A stretch of DNA of 64,000 nt from Batillaria attramentaria (taxonomy: Eukaryota; Mollusca; Gastropoda; Batillariidae): the NCBI GenBank assembly GCA_018292915.2, contig JACVVK020000496.1:181001-245000 (forward strand), written 5' to 3'. Positions 10,937 to 22,410 of the stretch are shown here, piece by piece; positions within the stretch are counted from its first letter, which is position 1, and each line of letters opens with the position of its first letter. The notes beneath the pieces were generated by a model. It was not told where the DNA came from. It saw nothing but the letters and a program-made list of their open reading frames with translations, and made no database searches. Made by a program: the position numbers and the translations under genes.

Positions 10937-11320
10937 GTATGTGTGTGTTGTGGCTGTCCTTTCAGGTACCAAGAACAGAGCATTGCATTAATTTGTATAT
11001 CCAAACGTTGTATCAGTTCACACATTTTGTAATTAAATCATCAAACAGCTTCACTTTCTATATCAAGTTTAACCCTTCCGTCCCTTTCTCGCCCAAGGAG
11101 CCGAGTATGCAACCAACCAAGTAAACAAGCCCCCCCCCCCTTCCTCTGCTGTGAGTAAAGAAAGAAATCTTCATTACTCACTGTACATGTTCATCATACG
11201 TGGGCACACAACATCATTCCATTTTCTGACCGTGCATAGTGAGTAAGGTTGATACGAGTTCTGCACGTAGATATCACGTGATCAGCACGTGTTTTATGTG
11301 TTGTCGTTGTCTGACGGCAG

Positions 11321-11778
11321 GTGCCAACATCAACCCCACCAGTGTCGGCACAACCACCAGTCCCCCGCGTCTCCAGTGCCGTGACGTCCTCGTGGTGACG
11401 CGTAGTGAAGAGCTTCGTGAGGAGACGAGAGACGTCAGAGGTCAGGTGACGTCTCAAGCCTGTGGTGTGGTGCGCGGCCTTCGCTCTGCCGGCCTCCCGG
11501 TGGGAGTTATTGGACGGAGGAGAGACGATGAGGCGAGGTGGGAGAGAGACGTGTGTGACGTGGCACTGGCTGACAGTGACAGAGTGACGGTGGCAGTATG
11601 GGGAAGTGTACAAGGCCTAGAGCGGAGGGTCGTGGTCTGGTTGCCGTGCAGGTTGCAGGAAGATGATGATGCCGGGTACACTGACGATTATGTGGAGGCG
11701 TCCGACAGAGTGCACTTGATTTCCCGCTGCAGCACCCAGCTGGTGATAGTTGACGTCCCGCGTGATGAAAATAAATAA
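11321..11778 (+). pseudogene. Unit 1 exon E: helicase motifs V and VI
   Basis: The exon begins after CTGACGGCAG in phase 1 and ends at TAA. It encodes RDVLVVTRSEE, the motif V-like QGLERRVVVWL and motif VI-like ISRCSTQLVIV. It lies downstream of the exon D stop. The AATAAA at 11770-11775 overlaps the last two codons and may be the poly(A) signal. Confidence 0.7.
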
Positions 11779-11994
11779 CACTGACGACGCCGGCGATGTG
11801 GAGTACAGACTGTGAAAAATACAGCAAAACAAACCACCACCACCACCACCACCACAACCCCCACCAACAACAACAACAACAATAATAACAACCACCACCA
11901 CCAACAATAGCGACAGTAACGATGCCGACACTACAGGACTAATTCACCAATGATGATCAACAACGATTGACAATGCCTGTAACTCATGTGTCAC

Positions 11995-12026
<32 letters not shown>

Positions 12027-12137
12027 ACAAGTGTGTAAAGATGACAACGTGACTATGTAAGACACAGACCGGTCTGAATGACTTTGTTCATCATGTAGGA
12101 TCCCTTTGTTGTATGAAAAACTGTGGGTGCAACCAAC

Positions 12138-12292
12138 ACTCTCGACTTCATCAAGTGTTGATTATCAGACTCTCGACTTCATCAAGTGTTGATTATCAGA
12201 CTCTCGACTTCATCAAGTGTTGATTATCAGACTCTCGACTTCATCAAGTGTTAATTATCAGACTGTCGACTTCATCAAGTGTTGATTATCAA
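12138..12292. repeat. 31-bp minisatellite, 5 copies
   Basis: The unit contains CGACTTCATCAAGTGTTGAT. It lies about 360 bp downstream of the unit 1 stop codon. The same array recurs behind the exon E fragment (6 copies) and behind unit 3 (2 copies), so it is part of the duplicated 3' flank. Confidence 0.95.
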
Positions 12293-12299
12293 TCGCAAC

Positions 12300-13046
12300 T
12301 CTGTCTGTCATGACTAACTTGTGTTCCCATTTCCATTCACTGCATTTCTCCAAGCAGTTGTTTGTATACAGGTAGTTTTGTGTATACATCGTTTGTGTTT
12401 ACTCACATGAATTAGCGATTATTCATTGACAAATGGTTTACACTGAGGACACAAACAACTGAATGTCTACTAGAGACGCCATTGCGGGCGTGGTGTAAGG
12501 ACTATTGACAGTGACTCACAACGGATTTAGCTGTATATGGTGGGAAAACAATAGGAATGACCAGCGCTAGCTTGATGAGGGAAACATTGTAACTCTGGAA
12601 CTGTTTTCCCCCCGCATCGTCAGCTGACAACGACAGAACAATCCGGGAAGAAAGATCAACATTTACGACAACTTGTCTGCTGTAAACCCAAAGCAGTGAT
12701 GAGTTTGTTGCGTGGTATCATTGCTGTGTAGTTTGTACTCGGGATAACCTGAACGTGAATGTTACGGACAATGTCCAGCGCCTAAAGAATACTGACATAG
12801 ACAGTTGTGATGTTGTGCAGGCACTACCGGAGAAGTGTGTGTGTTAGATTCTGCGTGTTTCCTGGAGAGTCAGTGTACAACATGTAGCCTCATTTATACC
12901 ATGCACGTTGCTTGACAATATTGACATGTACTTAGCTGTACATCTGTCAGCTTTATCGTTATTGTTTTTATCCTTCCTGATGGTGATGGCGGCCTTTGGA
13001 TTTTTCTCCTTTGGCTGAAATCTCTTTTTCTGCTTTGTCTTTTTAG
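12300..13046. other. Gene-free spacer
   Basis: No gene or element is recognised. About 585 bp of it (near 12380-12965) is missing from the corresponding place behind the exon E fragment (around 35480). Confidence 0.4.
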
Positions 13047-14107
13047 GTGAACAATTTCTTTTTGTCTGCTTTGCCTGTTTAGGGGTGTGTATGTGTGTGT
13101 GTGTGGAAAGGGGGGGGGGGGAGATATGTCAGGAACTAGACTGCTGTATTTTAGAAAATCATTATAATTTATTTCATAACAAGCATAACAAGTATTACTG
13201 TCCGTCATACAGACAGGTTCCTCGGTTCCTGCCATAATAATTGTGAGTTGTGTTGACCAGTGTCCATGCAGTGAGAGAGCCACGCTGACCTCGTATTGCA
13301 CGGGCAGCGACTGCAGTCTCGACGTTTCTGTCAGCTCAGTAGTCAGTGGGTATAACAGTGCTCAGTCCCTGGTTTAGAACGCCACATTGAATAGCCCTTC
13401 TGACGCGGGTTGTCACTACTGCCGGTGTATTCGCCCTTTTGTAGGGGTAAACTTTGACTGTTATATGTGAAATGATGTTCTATTTTGCGGCGAGTATTTT
13501 TACTGTTCATAACGTTGAAGTTACATCGCTTCTTGCATTTTTACTCGGCTTTGTAACCATTGCCAGAAAAGATAAACAGTTGTCTAACATGTAAATGCTG
13601 TAGTAGTTCAGTCTGTTGTGGCTCAACTATTGTAAGACAGAAGGGGTTTACTTTGAGTTTGAGTATACGATGTATGTGGACAATTGTACATGCGTATCAA
13701 CTGTGTTCACAGCGGTCCAGTCCGGACGAGTTTGGGTTCAGGTCCCCAGTGGCAGTACGGGTGTTCCAACTGGGTTGCTGAGGGCCTCGATGTAGCGCCG
13801 CAACGCCAGGAAGTAGCTGTCGGACTCTCCTACTGGCTACGACAGTCTCTACTTCAGGACGAAGGACTTCTTCGCCTCGGTCTTCGTGGAACTGTTCGCC
13901 TTCTTGGGCCTTGTATACCAGACTCATAAGTATACCCCAACTGTCGTTAGAGCCACATTCGTAAACAGTCAAGGAGTGAAATAGTGTAATAGGAACTAAA
14001 GTCTTCATTTTCATACTTTTCTTGACAGCACTGACAGTGTGTTTCATTAGTCGGGTTTCAGTAGCCGTGATAGACGGTTAGGAACCGCGCACCTCTCTCA
14101 TAAATAC

Positions 14108-14250
14108 TGTACTTGTATGGGGCAATAAATGTGTGTGTGATTGTACTTGTATGGGGCAATAAATGTGTGTGTGATTGTACTTGTATGGGGCAATAAATGT
14201 GTGTGTGATTGTACTTGTATGGGGCAATAAATATTTGTGTGATTGTACCC
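14108..14250. repeat. 34-bp minisatellite
   Basis: About four copies of a unit containing TTGTATGGGGCAATAAATGT; the counterpart at 51478-51550 has two. Confidence 0.9.
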
Positions 14251-14389
14251 TTGTATGCCCCTGTGTAAGTGTGCACGATTGCGTATGGTATGTGCGTGAA
14301 TGTGATTGTGAGTGTGAATGTGTGAGTACATGGAACGCAAGACAGGGTCGTGACAAGATACTTATCTTGTTACTAGTAGTGTGTTCGCC

Positions 14390-15295
14390 GTGTTTCTGTA
14401 ACTATATGTGTGTTTACTCTGTATATATATTCAAATACTGATCTTTTTAGTATGTTCGCGGCGTGTCTATCACTATATGTGTGTTTACTCTGTATATATA
14501 TTCAAATACTGATCTTTTTAGTGTGTTCGCTGCGTGTCTGTAACAATCTGTGTGTTTACTCTGTATATATATTCAAATTCTTATCTTTTTAGTATGTTCG
14601 CGGCGTGTCTATCACTATATGTGTGTTTACTCTGTATATATATTCAAATTCTTATCTTTTTAGTATGTTCGCGGCGTGTCTATCACTATATGTGTGTTTA
14701 CTCTGTATATATATTCAAATTCTTATCTTTTTAGTATGTTCGCGGCGTGTCTATCACTATATGTGTGTTTACTCTGTATATATATTCAAATTCTTATCTT
14801 TTTAGTATGTTCGCGGCGTGTCTATCACTATATGTGTGTTTACTCTGTATATATATTCAAATTCTTATCTTTTTAGTATGTTCGCGGCGTGTCTATAACT
14901 ATATGTGTGTTTAATCTGTATATATATTCAAATACTGATCTTTTTAGTATGTTCGCGGCGTGTCTATCACTATATGTGTGTTTACTCTGTATACATATTC
15001 AAATACTGATCTTTTTAGTATGTTCGCGGCGTGTCTATCACTATATGTGTGTTTACTCTGTATATATATTCAAATACTGATCTTTTTAGTATGTTCGCGG
15101 CGTGTCTATCACTATATGTGTGTTTACTCTGTATATATATTCAAATACTGATCTTTTTAGTATGTTCGCGGCGTGCCTATCACTATATGTGTGTTTACTC
15201 TGTATATATATTCAAATACTGATCTTTTTAGTATGTTCGCGGCGTGTCTATCACTATATGTGTGTTTACTTTCTCTCTATATATATTCAAACGTG
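14390..15295. repeat. 71-bp minisatellite, about 13 copies
   Basis: The unit contains AGTATGTTCGCGGCGTGTCT and TATATATATTCAAA. Two or so copies remain at 51665-51815 and diverged copies at 36605-36790. A period of 71 is not a multiple of three, and the overlapping 60-68 codon frames are artefacts. Confidence 0.95.
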
Positions 15296-15317
15296 AAAAG
15301 AAAAGAAATGTCAGTAA

Positions 15318-15446
15318 CATGAGAGAGAGAGTGAGGGGAGAGAGGGGGGGGGGAGGGGAGAGAGAGGGGAGGGAAAGAGGGAGGGGGGATGGAGAGGGGA
15401 GAGAGAGAAGGGGGGGGGGGGAGAGAGAGAGAGAGAGAGAGATAAA
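15318..15446. repeat. Polypurine tract
   Basis: Nearly 130 bp of almost only G and A on the + strand, just after the 71-bp array. A shorter version lies at 51845-51932. Confidence 0.9.
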
Positions 15447-15539
15447 ATGACATGAAACTTATTGAAATGAAACGTTATTTGCCAAAGGTAAAAGACATTG
15501 GTCTAGTAGTCCAGGTTACATTCTTGCTGTTGCTAATGT

Positions 15540-16590
15540 CACGCACACACGCACACGCACACGCGAGAGAGCTGTAGACACCCGACCTTCTAAACACACT
15601 TCTCGTACCACTGAACTCGGATCAATCTTATCTGCAGTTTTTTTTTTTTTTTTTTTTTACTGTGCATGGTTTGAATGGGCTTTTGAGAGCGTGCACAAAG
15701 TATGCGTGTTTGCGGGTACAGAAATGCGCAGAACTCCGGTCTAAATACGGTTACTGTTAGACAAGACATGCATTGTTGACATACTGAAATTTCACACTAA
15801 TCGGAATGATGCTTCCTGGATAATTGCGGCCATTAGTTTGGCCATTGATTCAAAGGGCCCTGTAAACCGACTGCATTTGATGCTTGTACATTTGGCAAGT
15901 CACTGCAGGTGACATGTATCGCGGAAAACATTTACGAACATTGAACAGTTTAGTCAGAAAACGTTTCTTTGATGTTGCGAAGTTTTTGTCATCGCATGTG
16001 CAAGTAAGCATGGAATATGATATCCAAGTGAGCACTTTTTTTCGGTAGGGATATTTTGAGGGTGTACTTGTTAAAGAAGTTGCTGCGTTGTGAGTAGTGA
16101 ACGGTTTTTCTCAAAGAATAGTGCACACGCAAAAATAGCGGTATCCCAGTTGCGTCATATCAAAAGTTCATTGAAATGGCTTTGGTACTTTTGTCACAAA
16201 CAGCAATCGAAAGTGCAGTCTGTTTAATAATGACGGAATACGCGTAATGATGATAAATACAAACAAGCACGTCGTCTTTACGGCGGTCATCAAGTTTCCC
16301 CATTTTGTTCACTTGCTCCCTTACATGCTGCGTTGGGGGTAGGTTTATATTTTGCTGCTATTAACTACCACTATTAACTTGTCATTGTTTTACATATTGG
16401 AAAAAAAATAGAGTGATCCCAGCGGAAGGAAAACGTGCATCCCACATCAAATTTCATGAACTCTTCACTGCTTGAAATAGGTGGCTTCAAATGCCTTTTT
16501 CTAATTAAACAGATCCTTAAGTATTTATTATGAAGCAGTGGTTAACACCGCCACAAAAGCCGGACGCTTGCATCGTCTAATGTGTTGATC
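15540..16590. other. Gene-free spacer
   Basis: No recognisable gene. A T run lies at 15639-15658. Most of the sequence is repeated nearly unchanged at 52000-53230. Confidence 0.4.
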
Positions 16591-16629
16591 TCTTGGTTGA
16601 TACATGTGATCACCGGTTGATTTATTCAT

Positions 16630-16800
16630 CCATTTGTCATTCGCTCATTTATTCATCCTTCATCCGTTCATCCTTCCTTCATCCGTTCACTCATCCTTCA
16701 TCCGTTCACTCATCCTTCCTTCATCCGTTCACTCATCCTTCCTTCATCCGTGCTTCATCCTTCCTTCATCCGTGCTTCATCCTTTCATTTAATCGTTTCG
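16630..16800. repeat. Imperfect CATCCGTTCACTCATCCTTC repeats
   Basis: Pyrimidine-rich imperfect tandem repeat; the shorter counterpart is at 53310-53440. The frame at 16593-16907 arises from it. Confidence 0.8.
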
Positions 16801-16984
16801 TCTTTATATATTTATTCCTCGTTGTGAGTGTGTCATGCCCCGTGTCTTGTAGTGAGAGTGTGAATAAACGTGTTGTGAACGTTTCTTGTGTGTTCGTTGG
16901 GTGCTAGAGTAGGTAGTGCGGGTGCGTGCGGGAGGGGTTTTGTGCACAGCCCCCCTTAAGGGGCGTGACATTAACATTAACTAA

Positions 16985-17340
16985 GGGGCGAAACATCCCG
17001 CACTCTCCGCTCATCCTCAGAAAAGCTACTTAAGGTCCCCCGGGTCAGCCTCGAAACATGTGGTCAACGTTCTTTCCGTTATAGTGCCGCCCACGTTTGG
17101 AACTCCTTGCCATCTTCTGTGAGAAACATCCCTTCCCTTTACAGTTTAAAGCAGAACTCAAAACACATCTTTTCAAACTAGCTTTTAATCTTTAAGTTCA
17201 AGTTAAACTCCACCGCCTGTATTGATGTGTATAAATGTGTGCGTGTGAATGTTGTGTGTGTGCGTGAGCAAAAGCGCATTGAGTGCTTTTCGAAGCAGAA
17301 CTCCGCGCTCTACAAGTGTAATATATTATTATTAACCTCT
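16985..17340 (+). mobile_element. 3' end of a LINE (CR1/L2-like)
   Basis: Conceptual translation with frameshifts recalls the C-terminal tail of CR1/L2-type reverse transcriptase proteins (AAHVWNSLPSSVRNIPSL followed by a KTHLFK-like end). It is followed by a 3' end with GCGCTCTACAAGTGTAATAT and an ATT-rich tail. It is strongly 5' truncated, and the copy at 53655-53995 comes from the spacer duplication. Confidence 0.6.
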
Positions 17341-17412
17341 ACGGGGGTAGGTTGCCAAGTACCCTGATATGAAGACCACTGTGTACACAGCGTTGGTTTT
17401 TTATTTTTATTT

Positions 17413-17997
17413 TTTATTTACCAACTTTTAGAGGAGAGGCTTGGCACTTACGTGTTACTAGCCCACCCACAATGTCCCTTTGGCTGTGAGTGGTAATGAG
17501 GGGAATCCGTATTGTGATTGGGTTCAAATATTGACTATACACAGCAACTATTACAAATGACGCCGCTGCAGCAGGTACTGTGCACACACTTCAAGTTTGA
17601 CTACTGGATATGTTAGGTCAAACACCCTGCGGTGGTCCAAGGAAATGACCAGAGATTTGCCTGTAGCGGCCCTCGGGTATCAAATCTTCCTTTTTCCATA
17701 TAGACGCCAATTCTCTTACTGATGGGGACCGGGCTGACATATAGACGCCAATTGTCTTACTGATGGGGACCGGGCTGACATATAGACGCCAATTGTCTTA
17801 CTGATGGGGACCGGGCTGACATATAGACGCCAATTGTCTTACTGATGGGGACCGGGCTGACATATAGACGCCAATTGTCTTACTGATGGGGACCGGGCTG
17901 ACATATAGACGCCCATTGTCTTACTGATGGGGACCGGGCTGACATATAGACGCCAATTGTCTTACTGATGGGGACCGGGCTGACATATTATGCTGCT
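17413..17997 (+). repeat. Left arm of a large inverted repeat
   Basis: This arm is an inverted copy of 20519-20862, for example GAGGAGAGGCTTGGCACTTA here against its complement at 20822-20842. It includes the 41-bp minisatellite, present once in the right arm and seven times here. The two arms enclose about 2.5 kb, suggesting a foldback-type element. Confidence 0.65.
17698..17989. repeat. 41-bp minisatellite, 7 copies
   Basis: The unit contains TTACTGATGGGGACCGGGCT and ATATAGACGCC. The duplicate at 54351-54845 has 12 copies, while the inverted arm near 20540-20582 holds a single diverged unit. Confidence 0.95.
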
Positions 17998-18218
17998 GCA
18001 GCTGCTACATACACATGTTTGCCGTGTGATTAGCATACGTCATAACACTTGAAATGAATTCAGCCACTAACTACTGTAGACTTAAGGTTGTGTTCTACAT
18101 ACTTTCCATCACACTTTGCCAGTAATGTACTTCATTCTTAAATTTAAAAATATCAAAAAAAAAAGAAGGCAAAATAAACGGCGTTTGTTCCGAAGGAAAT
18201 ACAAAAAGCCACTAAATA

Positions 18219-18282
18219 CTTACTACTGTAAATACTTACTACTGTAAATACTTACTACTGTAAATACTTACTACTGTAAATA
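18219..18282. repeat. Short (TACTTACTACTGTAAA)n repeat
   Basis: Four to five copies of a 16-bp unit; the duplicate near 55080-55115 has about two. Confidence 0.85.
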
Positions 18283-18670
18283 GTACGCAATCTGCAGCAG
18301 TCTCGCGCCTAGCGGGAATGTCCACACCTTTCGTTATGTATATTGGCTTGAAGTGGCACCTACTGGTGATCACTGGCTTGTTCTGTTTAAGCAGTCTTAC
18401 CATACCGTGGGCAGGGGGCGGTGGGACTTGGGCGCTTAAGAATTAAACCACATAAAAAAAACAAATGCTCGGTTACACAATACCTAAGACGGGGCAACAG
18501 GTGGGAACAAAGCAGAGATTAAGGGGATCAGCAACATGTCTCAACTTCCACCTCAAGCTACAATCTGTATCGTGTCAGTTACACGCGTATTGTTGGGGAA
18601 CGCTGGAGAGGAATCGCTCAGAACTGGGAGCGGCTTAGGTTTGTGAGTGCTCAAGAGAGAGAGAGAGACT

Positions 18671-18739
18671 GACTGACTGAAACTTTATTTTCCAAGGATG
18701 AGAACATAGACGCACAGGTCTCTCTAACTGTCTGTCCTT

Positions 18740-18837
<98 letters not shown>

Positions 18838-19111
18838 GCATACATAACGTTACATACATAGCATAAGACATACATGTGATTACCCACAGTATCACACATA
18901 CAGCACATAGCTACAGCACGTGACACTATACAGCGCAAGAGTAATACACTACTCAGTAAAACGTTAACATATGAAATGGGACTACAGAATAAAAGCATGG
19001 AAAAGCTGTAGGAAAAATTATAGAGAAATAGTTAACACTTAGTTCGTAGAAAGGTAATGATAAACTTTACCTTTAAAGATATGAGAGGAGTAAGTAGACT
19101 GAACATGAAAT

Positions 19112-19112
<1 letters not shown>
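18671..19112 (-). mobile_element. 5'-truncated CR1-like LINE 3' end
   Basis: It matches the 3' part of the element at 28341-29725. Read on the - strand it ends in AATAAAGTTTCAGTCAGTC and contains a (TG)n tract. It sits inside a (GA)n array, with GA on both sides; the duplicate spacer at 55484-55510 has the array without this insert, giving an empty site. Confidence 0.7.
18739..18834. repeat. (CA)n microsatellite
   Basis: Tract within the CR1-like 3' UTR; the related element at 28341 has one in the same position, so the array is part of the LINE. Confidence 0.95.
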
Positions 19113-19156
<44 letters not shown>

Positions 19157-19292
19157 GGGGGCTGGCAAGTGGATTCATGAAGATACCAGCTTCCATTTAG
19201 GATTCAGCATTTTTTTCAGGATGTGCATAATATTTTCTTTGAATCGTGTCTTGGTTATGTCTACAGAATCACAAGCTCATGAGATAATTATG

Positions 19293-20518
19293 CCATATTG
19301 AATGAAAAAGCCCGCATTCTGATAATTGTTTTTACTTTGGCCAAAATGGAGGTTTTCCAGCAAACGTCTTACGTCTGGTACACATTAGATTTTAAAGATA
19401 AAGCAAGAACGAGCTCTGAATAAAAAATATGAATAAAACACGCGCGTTCTGGGAAACACTTAAAGCCGTGAGATTAGTGTCCGCACGAATTCATTTGCCA
19501 TCTTGTAACCCAGAACCATGACAATCTTTGGAACAAAAGATTTGTGGATAATCAGAATGACCTCTTTGTCTCTGAAACTGGCAACTGATTTCTGACAGGC
19601 CAATTTATTTCATGTGGCTTTTTAGGTTCTTGTAAATTTAGAGAAAACAAAGAATTTACGTCGTTGTCATCACGCGTAAAGGAAACAAGTACCAATCGAA
19701 CTAAAAATATTATTTACATCTCTTTTTGAAACCGATATTACGATATAATGGCTCCTCTTTCAGTTGTAGTCACGCCTACCTCGTACAGCGAACTCAGGCC
19801 ATAAAAGATGGATTTCGAATCTAAAATGGCCGACTGGTGTTTTACGCCGTTGGATGAAAACTGGCTTTTTGGGGGTGCCTCTGTTCCTGAGCCTACACAG
19901 AAACGGATGCTCCGGCAAAATGTTTCTCGGGGGCTTACATTACGGACTCGTTTTATAGTCACGCCCGTTACCTCCACGCATAGACACGCCGGACAGAAAT
20001 GCAACAATATTATGGTTTTAGTTTATTCAATTAACCAACTAATTTCAACTCTGTAAACCAGAAGGTACATTTCTCATGTCAGTGATTCGAAAACGCGAAA
20101 AGAGAAATGTTACCCCCCTCCCCTCCCCCTTTGGGGTATGGCAAATGTGTAACAGAGATAGAGGGTTCAGCCGGGGAAGGTTTAGTCACGCCACCTGGAT
20201 CATGTTTCTAAATAAGGAGCGGGACTATACAATAACAATCCACAACACTGAAAGAAGCAGGTGGTAAAGCACACAAGTGCAAACATGCTAAGTCAGGGCT
20301 GGACATGGAACATAGAAGATAAGGGTTGATTAAAGTTAGACAATATCCCCTGCAATTATACCGAACCTTTTATCAGAGATGATACCCAATGTTTCTTTGA
20401 TTCGTGTTAAATAACTGGTTTCAGAATGCCACTAATAGCGAAAAATCACACAGAGATAACAAATATATAAATATTGTGGGCATTACTTATATCTTATGCT
20501 ACTGAACGTTTATCGCTC
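19293..20518. other. Interior of inverted-repeat element, no gene assigned
   Basis: Deleted from the duplicate spacer (55671). A frame of 82 codons at 19808-20056 (MDFESKMADWCFTPLDENW) has no recognised domain. Confidence 0.4.
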
Positions 20519-20973
<455 letters not shown>

Positions 20974-21309
20974 GCTGTGGCGGACTGACACACCAACAAC
21001 TTGACCCTAACCTTAACCACTTAACCACTTAATCGGAGACAACTGACCGAAGACCGACGTCGAGGCATAATGACAACTGCCTGAGTTATAATCATAGTTC
21101 ATGCAAATTCAGCCAGTCACTGAATCTACGGCCGCGCGGCCACTACTTCACTGACCGAACTGTTCCGGCCCCGCGGACCCACTGAGTTGAGTCCTGCGTT
21201 GTCGTCTGCGACAACTGAAAACAGTTTCTATGAGACAGCTGTGGCCATAGAGATGTGTAGCTACGTATAGCTAATTGTACTACAAGGGAAATCGGATGAA
21301 ACATCAGTC

Positions 21310-22410
21310 TCGAGTTCAACTTATAACTGAATACAGAAAATGACTATATCAACGGCCGTGGTAGTTCTGATTCACTGAACACGCGGATCGTTCTTTGCTC
21401 TTTATTTTTACGGTCCGTGCACACCACTAAGGTAACATTATCCAGTTGCTTTTGTCGCTCTGGAGCGGAGTTGGCAAGACGACACTAGCTGCATGTCAGT
21501 TTAGCCTGTAACCAGGAAAAATCTGGCTTCAACTGATACACATACCCCACCCTCTGTCAACTCATCTCTCAGCTTGTTTCTCATGAGAGATAGGAGCGAA
21601 GGGAGGAGGGTGGGTCAGTGGGAACAGTATTAATTACATTGGGCACAGTAAAGACACTCGCTCGCGCTACTATGATTACAGTACTTCAGCTTACGCCAGC
21701 GGGACATGACTGTGTTTGTATATTGCACATGTTGTCTCAGGCATTATTCTACTATGAGGAAGTTTCTCAGTAGGGCAGAGAGACTTGCTGAAGCACAAAC
21801 TGACACGGATAAAACTGTTTGATAAACATGAGAGATGGAATGAACCGTTTACAACATGTTTCTGAATTGCGGCTTAGGACGTCATGGATTATTTCTGGAA
21901 CTGTTGTCAAATGGTGAGATCGAGTTGGGAGTCATAGTGCCGGCGTCTACAGCGTGCGGACCTGTTGCGGAAAGAAGACTTCAGATTTCTTCTCCAACAA
22001 CGTTGTATCAACACTTCGATTTTCACTTTCCTGGTAAACTGAGAAAAACACCTGTACAGAGTTACTCATCTTGTCTGTAAGAAGCTGGCAATCTGCTGAT
22101 GTAAATTTCTTTGTCTTTATGTTCACCCAGGACTGTATCATGGCCATAACTAGAGTTTTCAGTCGTTAGAACAATCATGACACAACATGACGCCAGAATG
22201 ATAAAAAAAATGTGGTCCAGCCAACGAGATCATAATTATGTGTCTGGCGCGGTACGTACAACATTCACAAATCCAAAAGGACTCTGTCTTAATCACGTGA
22301 CTCTTTCACTCACTCTGTAGACAGTGCACAAAGTGCTCACAAAGTCTGAATCTGTCACATTAAAAAAAGTCAGTAGCCAAATCGTGACGCCGGACACATT
22401 TCGTGAAAAA
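21310..22410 (+). promoter_or_regulatory. 5' flank of unit 2
   Basis: The first 570 bp match the flanks of units 1 and 4. The part from about 22240 matches the flank of unit 3 (around 40370-40480), including CACGTGACTCT and a GACAGTGCA..AAGTGCT segment just before the start. A 74-codon frame at 21856-22080 lies between and is not recognised. Promoter function is inferred from conservation and position. Confidence 0.35.

Larger units (their letters stand above)
1292..11778 (+). pseudogene. Unit 1: nuclease-helicase gene, interrupted by a stop
   Basis: Five exons at 1292-3142, 6827-7029, 8218-8709, 10572-10936 and 11321-11778 give a reading frame of 1123 codons with consistent phases. Codon CAG of the other units is TAG at 10684-10686 in exon D, so translation would stop after helicase motif III and lose motifs IV-VI. 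The usual N-terminus (MSxxPPASD) is also absent: the conserved 5' flank runs directly into the Thr/Ser/Pro repeats, and the first in-frame ATG, at 1292, gives a unique MNLDYFFLP start. Intron A-B is 3.7 kb, against about 0.5 kb in the other units, because of a foldback element. Two independent lesions favour a decayed copy. The TAG could also be an allele or an assembly error, or the unit could make a shortened protein. Confidence 0.75.
13047..19292. repeat. Duplicated spacer, copy 1
   Basis: This stretch is collinear with 50406-55671 at high identity and contains the same minisatellites, LINE tail and unassigned frames. Differences are mostly repeat copy number, plus the CR1-like fragment present only here. 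It shows that duplication units include the spacer, not only the gene. Confidence 0.85.

Noticed and set aside
12138..12292. 31-bp repeats with CRISPR-like unit length
   Set aside because: Head-to-tail copies with no spacers.
13560..14047. Frames in the duplicated spacer (MPEKINSCLTCKCC and the - strand MKHTVSAVKKSMK)
   Set aside because: Both strands are open, the copies at 50912-51415 are shifted by a 16-bp difference, and no family is recognised.
14390..15295. Regular 71-bp array resembling a CRISPR locus
   Set aside because: Repeats are directly adjacent without unique spacers, in a eukaryotic genome, with no cas genes; an ordinary minisatellite.
21856..22080. 74-codon frame upstream of unit 2
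   Set aside because: Only in unit 2, no domain, no counterpart in other 5' flanks.
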